A DNA stretch of 64,000 nucleotides from Thermococcus sp. (GCF_027012695.1 NZ_JALUYR010000047.1:16212-80211); one strand, 5' to 3'. Positions 1 to 8,367 are shown, counted from the stretch's first letter. The notes: a model not told the origin generated them from the letters alone. Program-made: numbers and translations.

Positions 1-805
1 TGTAGCGGAAGGCCCTGTGGAAGAGCGCGAGGAGCTTTGCCCTGGCCTTTTTCGCTGTCTCACAGGCATCCTCAACGGTGGAGTGGTAGCCCTCTCCCCT
101 GTCCTCAGGGCTGAGGTACGTCGCCTCATGGATCAGCAGGTCGGCCCTCTCGGCGAAGAGCCTCACCCTCTCCGTCGGTGCTGTGTCGCCTGTGTAAACC
201 ACCTTCAGCCCCTTCCTCCGCGGCCCGGTGACGTCTTCGAGGCGGATTATCCTGCCGTTCCACTCGATTTTGCCTTCCCTCTCAATCTTCCCGAGTATCG
301 GCCCCTCGCTCAGGCCGTACTCCCTCAGCTTCTCGGGCAGGAACTTTCCGCGCTTGTCCCTCTCCTTGAAGACGTAGCCGAGGGCTGGAACACCGTGCTC
401 AACCCTGAAGGACCAGATTTCGTAGTCACCGAACTTTAATCGGGTCTCACCGAGCTCATGGACGTGGATGTCGAAGCCCGGCCTAAAGAATCCACTGTTC
501 AAGAGGTTCTCAACGAACCGGAAGGTGTACTTCGGCCCGTAGACGTGGAGCGGCTTTTCCCGGTTCCAGAGGTTCATCGTCTGGATTAACGCGGCCAGTC
601 CGAGGTAGTGGTCGCCGTGAAAGTGGGTTACGAATATTTTATCGACCTTCATCGGGCTGAGCTTCGCCGTGTTCATCTGACGTATGGTCCCCTCTCCCGT
701 ATCAAAGAGAATTATCTCTCCCCTGTACCTGAGCGCTATCGCCGGGACGTTCCTCTCCTTAGTGGGCATTATCCCACCGGTTCCGAGGAAGAACAACTCG
801 AGCAT
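1..805 (-). CDS. rnz: Ribonuclease Z (tRNA 3' processing endonuclease), C-terminus beyond window
   Basis: The minus strand from an ATG at 805 reads as a metallo-beta-lactamase-fold tRNase Z, which removes 3' trailers from tRNA precursors. The zinc motif HFHGDH lies at residues 61-66 and an LFDTGEGT segment at about 33-40. A further metal-binding stretch, VVYTGDTAP, sits near residue 209, and an IHEATY stretch follows. About 268 codons are present; the family is usually near 310 residues, so a short C-terminal part is cut by the window edge. A symmetric TATA element (822-837) lies about 24 nt upstream of the ATG, consistent with a leaderless message. The gene diverges from the TPR gene. Confidence 0.93.
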   Translation of the reverse strand, partial: MLELFFLGTGGIMPTKERNVPAIALRYRGEIILFDTGEGTIRQMNTAKLSPMKVDKIFVTHFHGDHYLGLAALIQTMNLWNREKPLHVYGPKYTFRFVENLLNSGFFRPGFDIHVHELGETRLKFGDYEIWSFRVEHGVPALGYVFKERDKRGKFLPEKLREYGLSEGPILGKIEREGKIEWNGRIIRLEDVTGPRRKGLKVVYTGDTAPTERVRLFAERADLLIHEATYLSPEDRGEGYHSTVEDACETAKKARAKLLALFHRAFRY

Positions 806-887
806 GGTCTGAGTTGGAAGCCGGGTTTAAAAACCCGTCCCTAAAGCGTTAAATACCCCGGCGCGGTAAGGGGGGTGAGGTGTTGTT
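806..887. promoter_or_regulatory. Divergent promoter region between rnz and the TPR gene
   Basis: A 16-bp palindrome at 822-837 (CGGGTTT-AA-AAACCCG) contains the TATA element expected for rnz on the minus strand, 24 nt from its ATG. A second TATA-like GTTAAATAC lies near 848-856 on the plus strand for the TPR gene. A GGGGGTGAGGTG ribosome site precedes the ATG at 888. Confidence 0.6.
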
Positions 888-1847
888 ATGGAGGAAATAC
901 TGAAGGCCATCGAGGAGAAGGACTGCAAACGGGTCGCGAAGCTCCTCTACACCAAGGTCGATCAGCTCGATGATGATGAGCTCAAGGAGGTTCTCGAGAA
1001 GGCGGAAAAGCTGGCCCTCGAGTGCGAGGATTACGAGCTCTACAAGATAGTCGTCTACTACTTCCACGAGCTTCTGGGTATTAACAAAGTTCCCGAGTTC
1101 GAGAAGCTTGCCGAAGAAAAGGACACCTTCGAGGTAAAGTACCACCTCGCCGACCTCTACTACCTTATAGGTGAGCTCGAAAAGAGCCTCGAGCTCTACC
1201 GGGCGCTCCTCGAGGAGGAGGCTGCCAAGGGACACCTCGAGCACGTGGGGAAGATCTACTACGCAATGGCCATGATATACGAGGAGCTCCAGGAGTACGA
1301 CAAGGCCCTTGAGCTGATGAAAAAGGCAGAGGAGGCCTTCGAGAGCCTTGGCAACGAGGAAGAGCTCCTTAGGGTCAGGATCCACAGGGCCTACGTGATG
1401 TTTGAGGCGGGTCACCCCTACGAGGCGAAGGCGATGCTCGCCGGACTTCTGCCCAAGGTTCTTGACAAGAAGGACCTCCACGTGGAGGTACACCTCAGTT
1501 TTGAGGAGATATTCGAGGACGACGAGAACTACGATGCCGCCCTTCAGGAGTGCCTCTACGCCATGATCCACGCGAAGGGTACTGACTACGAGGATATAGC
1601 CTTCGGTTCGCTGATGGACGTCCTGTGGCAGCTCTTCCTTGATGACGAGTTCGAGACGGTTTATCTCAACATCGATATGTTCGCGGAGGCGTTCCCCGAC
1701 ATGAGGAACTTCTTCGAAGCGGTCAAGGCAATAGCCCTGTACAAGGACGGCAAGATGGATGCGGAAGAGGTCAGCAAGTACCTGGAGAAGGTAACGGACG
1801 AGAGGCAGATCGAACTCCTGGAGCTCCTGGGTGAGGCGGAGCTCTAG
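888..1847 (+). CDS. Tetratricopeptide-repeat protein
   Basis: A 319-residue, highly charged, all-helical protein without signal peptide or membrane segment. TPR-like helix pairs are visible around residues 85-205, with phrases such as YYAMAMIYEELQEYDKALEL and KYHLADLYYLIGELEKSLEL. TPR solenoids bind peptides or partner proteins; the partner here is unknown. The start is fixed by a strong GGTGAGGTG site just upstream. Its stop overlaps the stop of the convergent CDF transporter gene by 4 nt. Confidence 0.8.
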   Translation: MEEILKAIEEKDCKRVAKLLYTKVDQLDDDELKEVLEKAEKLALECEDYELYKIVVYYFHELLGINKVPEFEKLAEEKDTFEVKYHLADLYYLIGELEKSLELYRALLEEEAAKGHLEHVGKIYYAMAMIYEELQEYDKALELMKKAEEAFESLGNEEELLRVRIHRAYVMFEAGHPYEAKAMLAGLLPKVLDKKDLHVEVHLSFEEIFEDDENYDAALQECLYAMIHAKGTDYEDIAFGSLMDVLWQLFLDDEFETVYLNIDMFAEAFPDMRNFFEAVKAIALYKDGKMDAEEVSKYLEKVTDERQIELLELLGEAEL

Positions 1848-2746
1848 TTCCCCTCCCCCTTCTTATCCCGACAGATGACGTCTTTGTCCGGGCACCGATT
1901 TGCCTCCAGCTGCACGGTAACATGGCCGATTCCGCGTTTGCCGAGGACGGCCGCGACCCGGTCAATTATGGACTGGGCTTCGCTTATAGGCATGTCGTCA
2001 ACTTCCACATGGCACTCGAAGTGAACCTCCTTTTCCCCTATGCGCCAGACGTGGAAGTGGTGGGCGTTTTTAACGCCGGGGATGGATTCTATTTCGGCCT
2101 TTATCTCCTCAAGGTCAAGCTCTGGAGAGGCCTCCATCAAAACCTCAACGCTCTCCCTCAGTATCTCGTAGCCCTCCCTCAAAATGTAGAGCGAGATGAG
2201 AACCGTTATGAGGGAGTCAATCCACCCGATGCCCCACCGGATTATCAAAAGCCCGCCAACAACGACCGCCACCGAGGAGAGGGTGTCGCTCATGAGATGG
2301 AGGTAAGCGGAGCGGACGTTCATGCTCTCGTGTGCATGACCGTGGAGGAGAAAAACCGAGAGGAGGTTCGCCAGGAGCCCAATCATGGCAACCGCCAGCA
2401 TCAGCGGGCCGTCTATTGGTTCAGGGTTTTTGAAGCGCCTGTAGGCCTCAACCAGGAGGAAGAGCGAAACACCAACGAGAACGGCGGAGTTTATGAAAGC
2501 CACGAGGATTTCAGCTCGCTTGTATCCGAAGGTGTACTTCTCGTTGGCCTTTCGCTCACCGATTTTTATCGCGAAGTAGCTCGCGAGTAAGCTCATCGAA
2601 TCGCTGAAGTTGTGGAGGGAGTCGCTTAGCAAAGCCAAGCTCCCCGAGAGGATTCCGCCGATTACCTCTGCAATCGTGATGACCAGATTGAGAACTATCG
2701 AGAAGGCCATCCTGCCCTTAAGCTCGCCGTGGTGATGATGTCCCAT
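1844..2746 (-). CDS. Cation diffusion facilitator (CDF) metal transporter
   Basis: A 300-residue protein with the CDF layout: a His-rich start (MGHHHHGE), six hydrophobic segments over roughly residues 10-190, and a cytoplasmic ferredoxin-like C-terminal domain. The two family metal motifs of HxxxD type are visible: HNFSD in TM2 and HLMSD in TM5. The second helps form the transport zinc site. The C-terminal domain carries HHFHVW and HFECHVEV, typical metal-sensing residues. It probably exports Zn2+ or a similar divalent cation. GGTGAAG lies just before the ATG. Substrate specificity cannot be read from sequence. Confidence 0.9.
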   Translation of the reverse strand: MGHHHHGELKGRMAFSIVLNLVITIAEVIGGILSGSLALLSDSLHNFSDSMSLLASYFAIKIGERKANEKYTFGYKRAEILVAFINSAVLVGVSLFLLVEAYRRFKNPEPIDGPLMLAVAMIGLLANLLSVFLLHGHAHESMNVRSAYLHLMSDTLSSVAVVVGGLLIIRWGIGWIDSLITVLISLYILREGYEILRESVEVLMEASPELDLEEIKAEIESIPGVKNAHHFHVWRIGEKEVHFECHVEVDDMPISEAQSIIDRVAAVLGKRGIGHVTVQLEANRCPDKDVICRDKKGEGN

Positions 2747-2800
2747 TCTTCACCCACCGATTTCAGGTGAAGCGAGGAACTTAAAAAGATTTTGAGCGTT
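2747..2800 (-). promoter_or_regulatory. CDF gene promoter with inverted repeat over the ribosome site
   Basis: A TATA element (TTAAAAAG on the plus strand, about 2781-2788) lies about 40 nt from the ATG. Between it and the start, CTTCACC (2748-2754) and GGTGAAG (2766-2772) form a 7-bp inverted repeat with an 11-nt spacer. The arm nearest the gene is the ribosome-binding site. It could be an operator or a leader hairpin. A similar arrangement precedes the TauE gene at 7722. Confidence 0.4.
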
Positions 2801-2812
2801 AAAATTAGCATC

Positions 2813-3133
2813 TCAACGAAGCCCCTTCAACGCATCCCCAACCTTAATGGCATCATCAACGATGACCATCTTAACTCCAGCGGAATCTAGGATCATCTTG
2901 CCCTTCGGGCAGTCCGTCCTTGATATTATGGCGTTAACGCCGAGGTTGACCAGGAAGAGGGCAACTTTTGAACCCGCGCCGTAAGGCTCCCGCCTGTAGG
3001 GGTTCTCGATAACCTTGACCCCATTAACTTTCCCGTCCTCAAGCTCGACCAGGGTGAAGGTTGGGGCCCTCACCGGGCTCTCGTGAACCTCGTCATCGAG
3101 ACCACCCTTTGATGTAGGAATCGCGACCAGCAT
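2813..3133 (-). CDS. NifX/NifB-like (dinitrogenase FeMo-cofactor domain) protein
   Basis: A 106-residue single-domain protein from the ATG at 3133 (MLVAIPTSKGG). It resembles the small NifX/NafY/MTH1175-type family: an N-terminal VAIPTSKGGLDDEV and a central VNAIISRTDCPKGKMIL with one cysteine. It ends in a VIVDDAIKVGDAL strand-helix. In archaea without nitrogen fixation these are thought to handle metal or Fe-S material, but the role is not established. The open frame continues upstream, antisense to the next gene; I rejected that extension because the homologous block begins at this ATG. Confidence 0.8.
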   Translation of the reverse strand: MLVAIPTSKGGLDDEVHESPVRAPTFTLVELEDGKVNGVKVIENPYRREPYGAGSKVALFLVNLGVNAIISRTDCPKGKMILDSAGVKMVIVDDAIKVGDALKGLR

Positions 3134-3223
3134 GGTTACCCATTCCAAAGGGGGGGAACAACCTTTTAACTCCTCGCCCGGCTCCATATAACGTATGGAA
3201 AAGATTTCAGGTGAGGTGAGGGT

Positions 3224-4225
3224 ATGGAGCGAATCAGGAACTTCAACCCCGCGGCTTTCGCGAGTGTTATGGGGACCGGAGCAGTAGCGATAGCGACGTA
3301 CAGGTACTCGGGCTACTGGGATCCCCTCAGGGGGCTCGGGATAGGACTCACCTACCTCAACGCGGCACTGTACTTTATGCTCCTCGTTCCCTGGCTGCTC
3401 AGGTGGATTCTTTATCGAAAGGACGCACTCGAGGACCTGAGGCACCCCTCCCGGGGGCACTTCTACGGGACGAGCGGCGCCGCTACCATCGTTCTCGCGG
3501 CCCAGTTTCTCTTCGTTCTCGGAAAAGAAACCATCGCATGGTACCTCTGGCTCTGGGGGGCCGCTTTGACGATTCTCTTCGCCTTCTGGATGTCCTACGA
3601 GGTCTTCATAGCCGGAGAGGTAGACCTGAGGCACCTCTCGCCGGCGTGGTACATACCGCCGGTGGCTCTGATAATCCTCCCCTTCGGCGCGGCCTTTATG
3701 AAGGCCACAACGGGATACACGAAGGAACTCGTTACGGTAATCAACTACATGGGGTGGGGAGCCGGATTCTTCCTCTATCTGGCCCTCTACGCCGTCGTCA
3801 CGCTCCGCTTCATCAGGCACGAACTCATGCCGCCCCAGATGGCCCCGCTGATATGGATGAACCTCGGTCCGATAGGGGCTGGGATTACAGCGCTCTTCGC
3901 GCTCCTCAATAACTCTCCAATGCCTGGTAAGGAGCCGCTCTTCGTATTCGCGTTCTTCCTCTGGGGACTCGGCTTCTGGTGGCTGGTGATGGCGGCCGCG
4001 ATGACGCTCCACTACATCAGGAACATCAGCCTGCCCTACAGCAGCTCCTGGTGGGCGTTCATCTTCCCGCTAGGAGCGTTCACCAACGCTACAAGGGACA
4101 TAGGGGCGGTCTTCGGCCTCAAAATACTCGATCTCTTCGGCTTTATGCTCCTATGGGTTCTCCTGGCGATGTGGCTGATTGTCGTCCTCAAGACGGCCGT
4201 TCTTCGGAAGGATACGCGCGCCTGA
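3224..4225 (+). CDS. TehA/SLAC1-family (TDT) anion channel or transporter
   Basis: A 333-residue protein with about ten hydrophobic segments. It starts with the family-typical NPAAFASVMGTGAVAIA, and later shows GFWWLVMAAAMTLHYI. The tellurite-resistance/dicarboxylate transporter family includes SLAC1 anion channels and Mae1/TehA. The substrate here could be an anion such as nitrate, sulfite or a dicarboxylate. A TATA box (CATATAACG, about 3185-3193) and GGTGAGGTGAGGGT lie before the ATG. It diverges from the NifX-like gene and nothing in the neighbourhood fixes the substrate. Confidence 0.85.
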   Translation: MERIRNFNPAAFASVMGTGAVAIATYRYSGYWDPLRGLGIGLTYLNAALYFMLLVPWLLRWILYRKDALEDLRHPSRGHFYGTSGAATIVLAAQFLFVLGKETIAWYLWLWGAALTILFAFWMSYEVFIAGEVDLRHLSPAWYIPPVALIILPFGAAFMKATTGYTKELVTVINYMGWGAGFFLYLALYAVVTLRFIRHELMPPQMAPLIWMNLGPIGAGITALFALLNNSPMPGKEPLFVFAFFLWGLGFWWLVMAAAMTLHYIRNISLPYSSSWWAFIFPLGAFTNATRDIGAVFGLKILDLFGFMLLWVLLAMWLIVVLKTAVLRKDTRA

Positions 4226-4289
4226 TCCTTTCGTTCTTTCCTCCGGGAAACTCTTTAAACCCGTGAAATCACCCCCATCCGGTGATAAT

Positions 4290-4703
4290 ATGGAGCGGCT
4301 CGAGTACATTGTCGAGCTTGAGTGGGACGGCAACGTTGGGAGCTTCGCAAGGGTCAGGGAGTTTGCCTTTACCATCGATACCAACACAGATGGTGGTTAT
4401 AAAGGGCCGAATCCAACGGAGTACCTCCTTTCGGCCATAGGCGGCTGTCTGACCGTCAACTGGGGAAGACTCATCAAGAAGATGCACCTCAACGTCGAGG
4501 AGATGAGCATCGAAGTCAGGGGCTGGAGAAACCTCAAGGAGCCCCAGCTCCAGGAGATAACCTACCGCGTGAGGATTGTGACGGATGCACCGGAGAAAAA
4601 GATACTCCGCATCAAAGAACTGTCCGAGAAGTACGGGACGGTCTTCAACACGGTCGGAAAGGAGAAGATAAATGGGGAAATCGAGATAGTCCACCCGGAG
4701 TGA
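4290..4703 (+). CDS. OsmC-family protein lacking the second cysteine
   Basis: A 137-residue protein with an OsmC/Ohr-type fold, a family that includes thiol peroxidases acting on organic hydroperoxides. The first catalytic cysteine is seen in AIGGCLTVNW. The second, normally in a YCP-type helix context, is replaced: the matching segment reads EKYGTVFNTV. The fold appears intact but two-cysteine peroxidase chemistry is doubtful. The ATG at 4290 is preceded by GGTGATA; an upstream in-frame extension overlaps the previous gene and is not homologous. It probably has its own promoter (TTTAAACCCG near 4254). Confidence 0.85.
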   Translation: MERLEYIVELEWDGNVGSFARVREFAFTIDTNTDGGYKGPNPTEYLLSAIGGCLTVNWGRLIKKMHLNVEEMSIEVRGWRNLKEPQLQEITYRVRIVTDAPEKKILRIKELSEKYGTVFNTVGKEKINGEIEIVHPE

Positions 4704-4710
4704 TGTCTGC

Positions 4711-5737
4711 TCAGGCGGGAACGCCGCCTTCTTCTTTCAGGGCCCTGCACTTCCAGAGGGTCGCTCTTTTCTTCAACGCCTTGACGTAGCCGACCAGGAA
4801 GGTATCTGGACGATTGGGGTTATCGCGGGCGCTATGGCCATAAGGTCGATTCCAGCGGCGAGGGCTATTGCCATGGCCGTTCCCTCGTTCTTTCCAACGG
4901 AGGTGAAGATTATATAGCCATATGGCCCCTGTAGGGTATTCCAACTGCCCTGTCCACGAAGGTCATGAAGAGGAGGGCGATGGTGTAGTAGAGGACCAGC
5001 AGGATTAAAGCTACTCCCACGATGCCTGGCTTGCTGGCTATGAGCTTCGCCTTCTCCATGAAGATGAGGAAGACGATGGTGTACATGCCGAGGAGCGAGA
5101 TTGCTGGAAAGGCCGGCTTGATCCTGAGGAAGCCCTCCGGGCCGAGCTTGCCCATGAGGTAGGCCCTGGTTAGAACTCCAAGTATCATCGGCGTTATGAC
5201 GACGATGAGGATGGTCTTGACGAGGAGCCAGACCGGGATCGCTACATGGTAGCTCGATGCAAAGACCTTGAGCCACGCCGGAACGGTGACGATAGCTAAA
5301 GTGAAGCTCAAAGCCACGACGATGGTCGCAAGCTCGATGTTGCCCTTGGTGAAGCCCGTGTAGGCTATGCTCATCGAGGAGCACGGGACGACTACCGCCA
5401 GGAGGAGTCCGAGGGCGAGCATGCGGTTAACCGGGTGGAAAAGCTCGGTCAGCCATATCGCGCCGTACATGATGAGCGGGGAGATCACAAGGCCCATCGT
5501 GAGGGCTATAGTTAACTGTTTCCCGAGCTTGGCGCTGTTCTTAAGCTCGCCGAGGCGGAGGTTTATCATCATCGGGTAGATCATGCTGATGACGACGGGC
5601 ATGTTGAGAGCCTTGAGCGTTTCGTGGTAGGGCTTGCGGTTGGCGTGCGTTCCAACGTAGAAACCTGCCAACATCGCCAGCGTAACGTAAACCGGAATGT
5701 ATTTTTCGAGGTGGTTCTTAAACTTCAGCCAGTTCAT
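4711..5737 (-). pseudogene. ACR3-family arsenite efflux permease, two frameshifts
   Basis: The main frame (5737 to about 4910) encodes a bile acid:Na+ symporter-fold arsenite permease with the conserved cysteine in VVVPCSSMS (C119). Near 4914 the frame stops after GIPYRGHMAI. Moving to another frame restores IIFTSVGKNEGTAMAIA, the second conserved ACR3 block, and removing one TA from GCTATATAATC would repair it. Near 4807 the sequence CAGATACCTTCCTG lacks one base, after which the third frame gives FLVGYVKALKK and ends at 4711. Two indels argue for a pseudogene; two sequencing errors are the alternative. Its ATG overlaps the stop of the upstream Usp remnant. Confidence 0.85.
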
Positions 5738-6389
5738 TCCTCATCGCCACACCTGCACTTTGGCTTTATGATCAGAACGGGGCGGTAAGTCTTCTTCAGC
5801 ACGCGCATTGCGGTTGAGCCGATGAGTTCCTTGGAAAAGCCAAGCTTCCCGTGGGTCGGGAGGATTATGAGCGAAACGTCCTCCTCTGCAACTTTAACTA
5901 TCTCCTCCCACGGAAAGCCGAAGCGGACGACGGGCTTGACTTTGTCCGTTCTGAAAGTCTTCTTCACATCCTCGACCTTCGCCTGAGCCTCTCCATGACC
6001 TTCTCTTCAAGCTTCTTCTTTACCGCCTCAAGCTCAGGCTCCTCGGGTTCGTAGAGGAGCGAGTAGCCGTTTATGAGGTTCTCCATTGTCCCTTCGTCGA
6101 TGACGTGGAGGAGAATAACCTCTTCCCCAGGGACTTCGTTTGTCCTTATGTTATCACGAGTAGCCCTATCGGCCATCTCCCCGGTGTAGAACTTCGGCTT
6201 CTGCCCTTCGAGGGAGATGTCGACCACCTCCATAGCCTTTCTCGCGAGCGGGTCTATTTCTTTGGCCGGTTAGGTTCCGGCGCTCATGGCCCTAAAGCGC
6301 GGGCCGTCGTTGAAGCGGTTGAAGAAGGTCTCCGCCATCTGGCTTCTAGCGGAGTTCTTGACGCAGACGAAGAGGATGAGCTTTTCCAT
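5734..6389 (-). pseudogene. Deletion fusion of arsenate reductase (arsC-like) to universal stress protein, with stop and frameshift
   Basis: From the ATG at 6389 (GGTGAGAGACG ribosome site) the sequence reads as a low-molecular-weight-phosphatase-type arsenate reductase, with the CX5R loop CVKNSAR at residues 9-15. Codon 40 is TAA (6270-6272), where the family has a sense codon in an SAGTxPAKEIDP context. The frame stays open and is recognisable to EMADRA. It then joins, near 6150, a universal stress protein beginning mid-domain at EEVILLHVIDEG. The ArsC C-terminus and Usp N-terminus are missing, so a deletion fused the two. A further frameshift near 5980 separates the Usp N-half from KVEDVKKTFRT onward. 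The Usp tail with THGKLGFSKELIGSTA ends at 5734. Confidence 0.85.
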
Positions 6390-6547
6390 CGTCTCTCACC
6401 ATGGAATGCTCGAGAAAGCTTTTAAAAATCCCTCCCCTCGCCACGGAGTCTCGTTGTGGCAGGTCTGTCCAGAACCAACGGTTGAAAACAGAAACATATG
6501 AAAAATAATTTAAATGAGATGCTTTAGCTGTAATTGGGGTGAGTGAG

Positions 6548-6982
6548 ATGCCCAACGTTGAAGCTCCCATCATCGGGAAGGACGCCCTTGGGAGACCGGT
6601 TAAGGACCTGAGTGTTATTCCGTGGTGGGGCGTTGATAGGAAGGAGATAGAGTGGTATCCCAAGATAAACTACGACGTCTGCGCCGGCTGTGGAATCTGC
6701 TTCGTCACCTGCGGGAGGCGCGTTTTCGACTGGGACGTCGAGAGGAGCGCGCCCATAGTTGCGAGGCCCTACAACTGTATGGTCGGCTGCAACACCTGCG
6801 CCATGCTCTGCCCCTGCAACGCCATAGAGTTTCCGCCGAAGGAGTACCTCAGGAAGTGGGTGGCGAGGGCGAAGGTTACGAAGAAGGCCTTTGAGATAGT
6901 CGACAGTATAATGCCCAAAAACCACATGAGCGATGGGGAGATAACCTCAACGCCGGAGCAGGACCCGCCGAAGAAAGGATAG
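6548..6982 (+). CDS. Dicluster 4Fe-4S ferredoxin-like protein
   Basis: A 144-residue soluble protein with two cysteine motifs in the middle: CAGCGICFVTC and CMVGCNTCAMLCPC. They suit two [4Fe-4S] clusters, the second with one extra cysteine. An N-terminal segment of about 40 residues (with IPWWGVDRKEIEWYPKINYD) precedes them and a polar tail follows. It likely passes electrons to an unidentified oxidoreductase. The ATG at 6548 is chosen over a GTG at 6539 because GGGGTGAG lies at the right distance. It diverges from the broken arsC and converges with the TauE gene, 2 nt away. Confidence 0.88.
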   Translation: MPNVEAPIIGKDALGRPVKDLSVIPWWGVDRKEIEWYPKINYDVCAGCGICFVTCGRRVFDWDVERSAPIVARPYNCMVGCNTCAMLCPCNAIEFPPKEYLRKWVARAKVTKKAFEIVDSIMPKNHMSDGEITSTPEQDPPKKG

Positions 6983-6984
6983 GC

Positions 6985-7722
6985 TTAAAGAACGTTCAGA
7001 AGCGTCTTGAAGGCGATGGCGTAGATTATCAGCCCTATGACCTTCTTTACCCCCTCGGAGCTCATTTTGAAGTGCATGAGATGCGTCCCGATCCAGCCGC
7101 CGGCTATAGCAGGAATCGAAACCCAGAGAAGAAGCATCCAGTCGAGGGTCCCCATACCCCAGTAGGTTAGAAAACCGCTAAGCGAGGAGAAGAAAACAAC
7201 GAGGGCCGTCGTTGAGGCGACCTTCTTCGGTTCGTAGCCGAGAACTATCAGGGCAGGGCTTATTATCCCACCGCCGCCCACTCCGAGGAGACCGCCGAGG
7301 AAACCCGCTATTCCCCCGATTATAGAGCCTTCAACGATGTGGTTGCCAGTATTTGGGTGCCTCCGCGGCTTGAAGAATATCATGACCGTTCCGGAGTAGA
7401 GCAGAAAGCCCACGAAAACCCACAAAACGTAAACCTTGGGGATGAACTTACCGGCGTAAGCACCAACCGGGGCCATGGCCGTGGCAACGAGCAGGATTGG
7501 AAGGCCGAAGCGGTGGTCGAGCTTGCCGTGTTTGAGGTTCTTGAGCGTTGCCGAGAGCATGGAGAGGGTGTTTATGAAGAGGCCGGTTGGCTTCGCCGTC
7601 ATCAGCGGAATTCCGAGCCAGCCCATAGTTGGAACTATCGCTATCGCGCTCCCGACACCACCTATCGAGAACACGACGCTGAGGATGAACGCTATTAGGG
7701 CCAGCTCCGGGTAGTTCATCAC
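6985..7722 (-). CDS. TauE/SafE-family anion exporter
   Basis: A 245-residue membrane protein with about seven or eight hydrophobic segments and the two-fold repeat of the TauE/SafE (DUF81) family. The first half has GGVGSAIAIVPTMGWLGIP and the second has GGLLGVGGGGIISPALI. Members move sulfite, sulfoacetate or other sulfur-containing organic anions; the substrate is not evident here. Two adjacent ATG codons (7722 and 7719) are possible starts. The leader has a 9-bp inverted repeat covering the ribosome site. Confidence 0.87.
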   Translation of the reverse strand: MMNYPELALIAFILSVVFSIGGVGSAIAIVPTMGWLGIPLMTAKPTGLFINTLSMLSATLKNLKHGKLDHRFGLPILLVATAMAPVGAYAGKFIPKVYVLWVFVGFLLYSGTVMIFFKPRRHPNTGNHIVEGSIIGGIAGFLGGLLGVGGGGIISPALIVLGYEPKKVASTTALVVFFSSLSGFLTYWGMGTLDWMLLLWVSIPAIAGGWIGTHLMHFKMSSEGVKKVIGLIIYAIAFKTLLNVL

Positions 7723-7775
7723 TCCTTCACCCCATTCGTGGACGGTTGGGTGAAGGGAATGTCATTTAAAAAGAT
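7723..7775 (-). promoter_or_regulatory. TauE-gene promoter with 9-bp inverted repeat
   Basis: CCTTCACCC (7724-7732) and GGGTGAAGG (7748-7756) are perfect 9-bp inverted arms separated by 15 nt, between a TATA element (TTTAAAAAG, about 7765-7773) and the ATG. The arm nearest the gene contains the ribosome site. In DNA it could be an operator for a dimeric regulator, such as the one encoded just upstream. In RNA it could occlude the ribosome site if the message starts far enough upstream. Confidence 0.45.
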
Positions 7776-7825
7776 TTTGATACGTTAGAGATGCCGATAA
7801 AAGTTGTAAAGAAAAGACTCGAGGA

Positions 7826-8302
7826 TCAGCCAGTTCCGATACACTCGCTTTCCTGCTCCTCCAGTTCGATTATCCTCCTGAGGACACACTCAAGAACGGA
7901 GAGGTCTTTGAGAATGTCCTCGAATCTGGCCCGGGCCTCCTCCGAGTCGGTCCTTTCTGCGAGTTGACTGACTATGTCCTTCAGCGGCCTGACCTCCCTC
8001 TCCAGTATGTCCCTGGGCTGCTGGAGGAACTTCTCGAGGAAGGCCGGAACGGCGGAAAAGTATTTTGTCTTGCCCTCCTTGCGGTAGGTTACCAGGTAGT
8101 CCCGGGTGAGACGGGAGAGGGAGACGGAGACCGAGGACCTGCTGAGGTTGGTTGCTTCCGCCAGCTCGGATATTGTTAGGGGTCTGTCGCTGAGGAGGAG
8201 ATGGCCGTATATCCTGCCGTCGGTATGGGTATAACCCCACCTGCTCAGGAGTTGGGCAACGATCTCGACGAATTGCCTGGAGTCCCTCTTCGATGACGCC
8301 AT
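7826..8302 (-). CDS. GbsR/MarR-like winged-helix transcriptional regulator
   Basis: A 158-residue protein with an N-terminal winged helix-turn-helix: GRIYGHLLLSDRPLTISELAEATNLSRSSVSVSLSRL, followed by a wing TYRKEGKTKYFSAV. A C-terminal helical dimerisation region (about residues 85-155) contains two cysteines, in LECVL and SECIG, which might sense metals or redox. The layout matches the GbsR type of MarR regulators. It is upstream of and co-directional with the TauE gene, whose promoter has a suitable inverted repeat, so local regulation is a reasonable guess. Confidence 0.82.
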   Translation of the reverse strand: MASSKRDSRQFVEIVAQLLSRWGYTHTDGRIYGHLLLSDRPLTISELAEATNLSRSSVSVSLSRLTRDYLVTYRKEGKTKYFSAVPAFLEKFLQQPRDILEREVRPLKDIVSQLAERTDSEEARARFEDILKDLSVLECVLRRIIELEEQESECIGTG

Positions 8303-8367
8303 TAAACCATCCCCGGGAGCGTGCCTTAAAAACTAAAAGAAAGGGGGGGCTTAAAAAAGTTTTGAAT

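Noticed and set aside
849..1571. A 240-codon open frame on the minus strand antisense to the TPR gene
   Set aside because: It is the mirror of a GC-biased coding frame, lacks a ribosome site and has low-complexity Leu/Val/Glu composition.
3134..4012. A long upstream extension of the NifX-like frame
   Set aside because: It is antisense to the TehA/SLAC1 gene, has shadow-type composition, and the conserved domain begins at the ATG at 3133.
4807..4920. Programmed frameshifting to explain the ACR3 breaks
   Set aside because: Two shifts would be needed with no slippery heptamer or conserved signal, and the neighbouring arsC/uspA is also broken, so decay is simpler.
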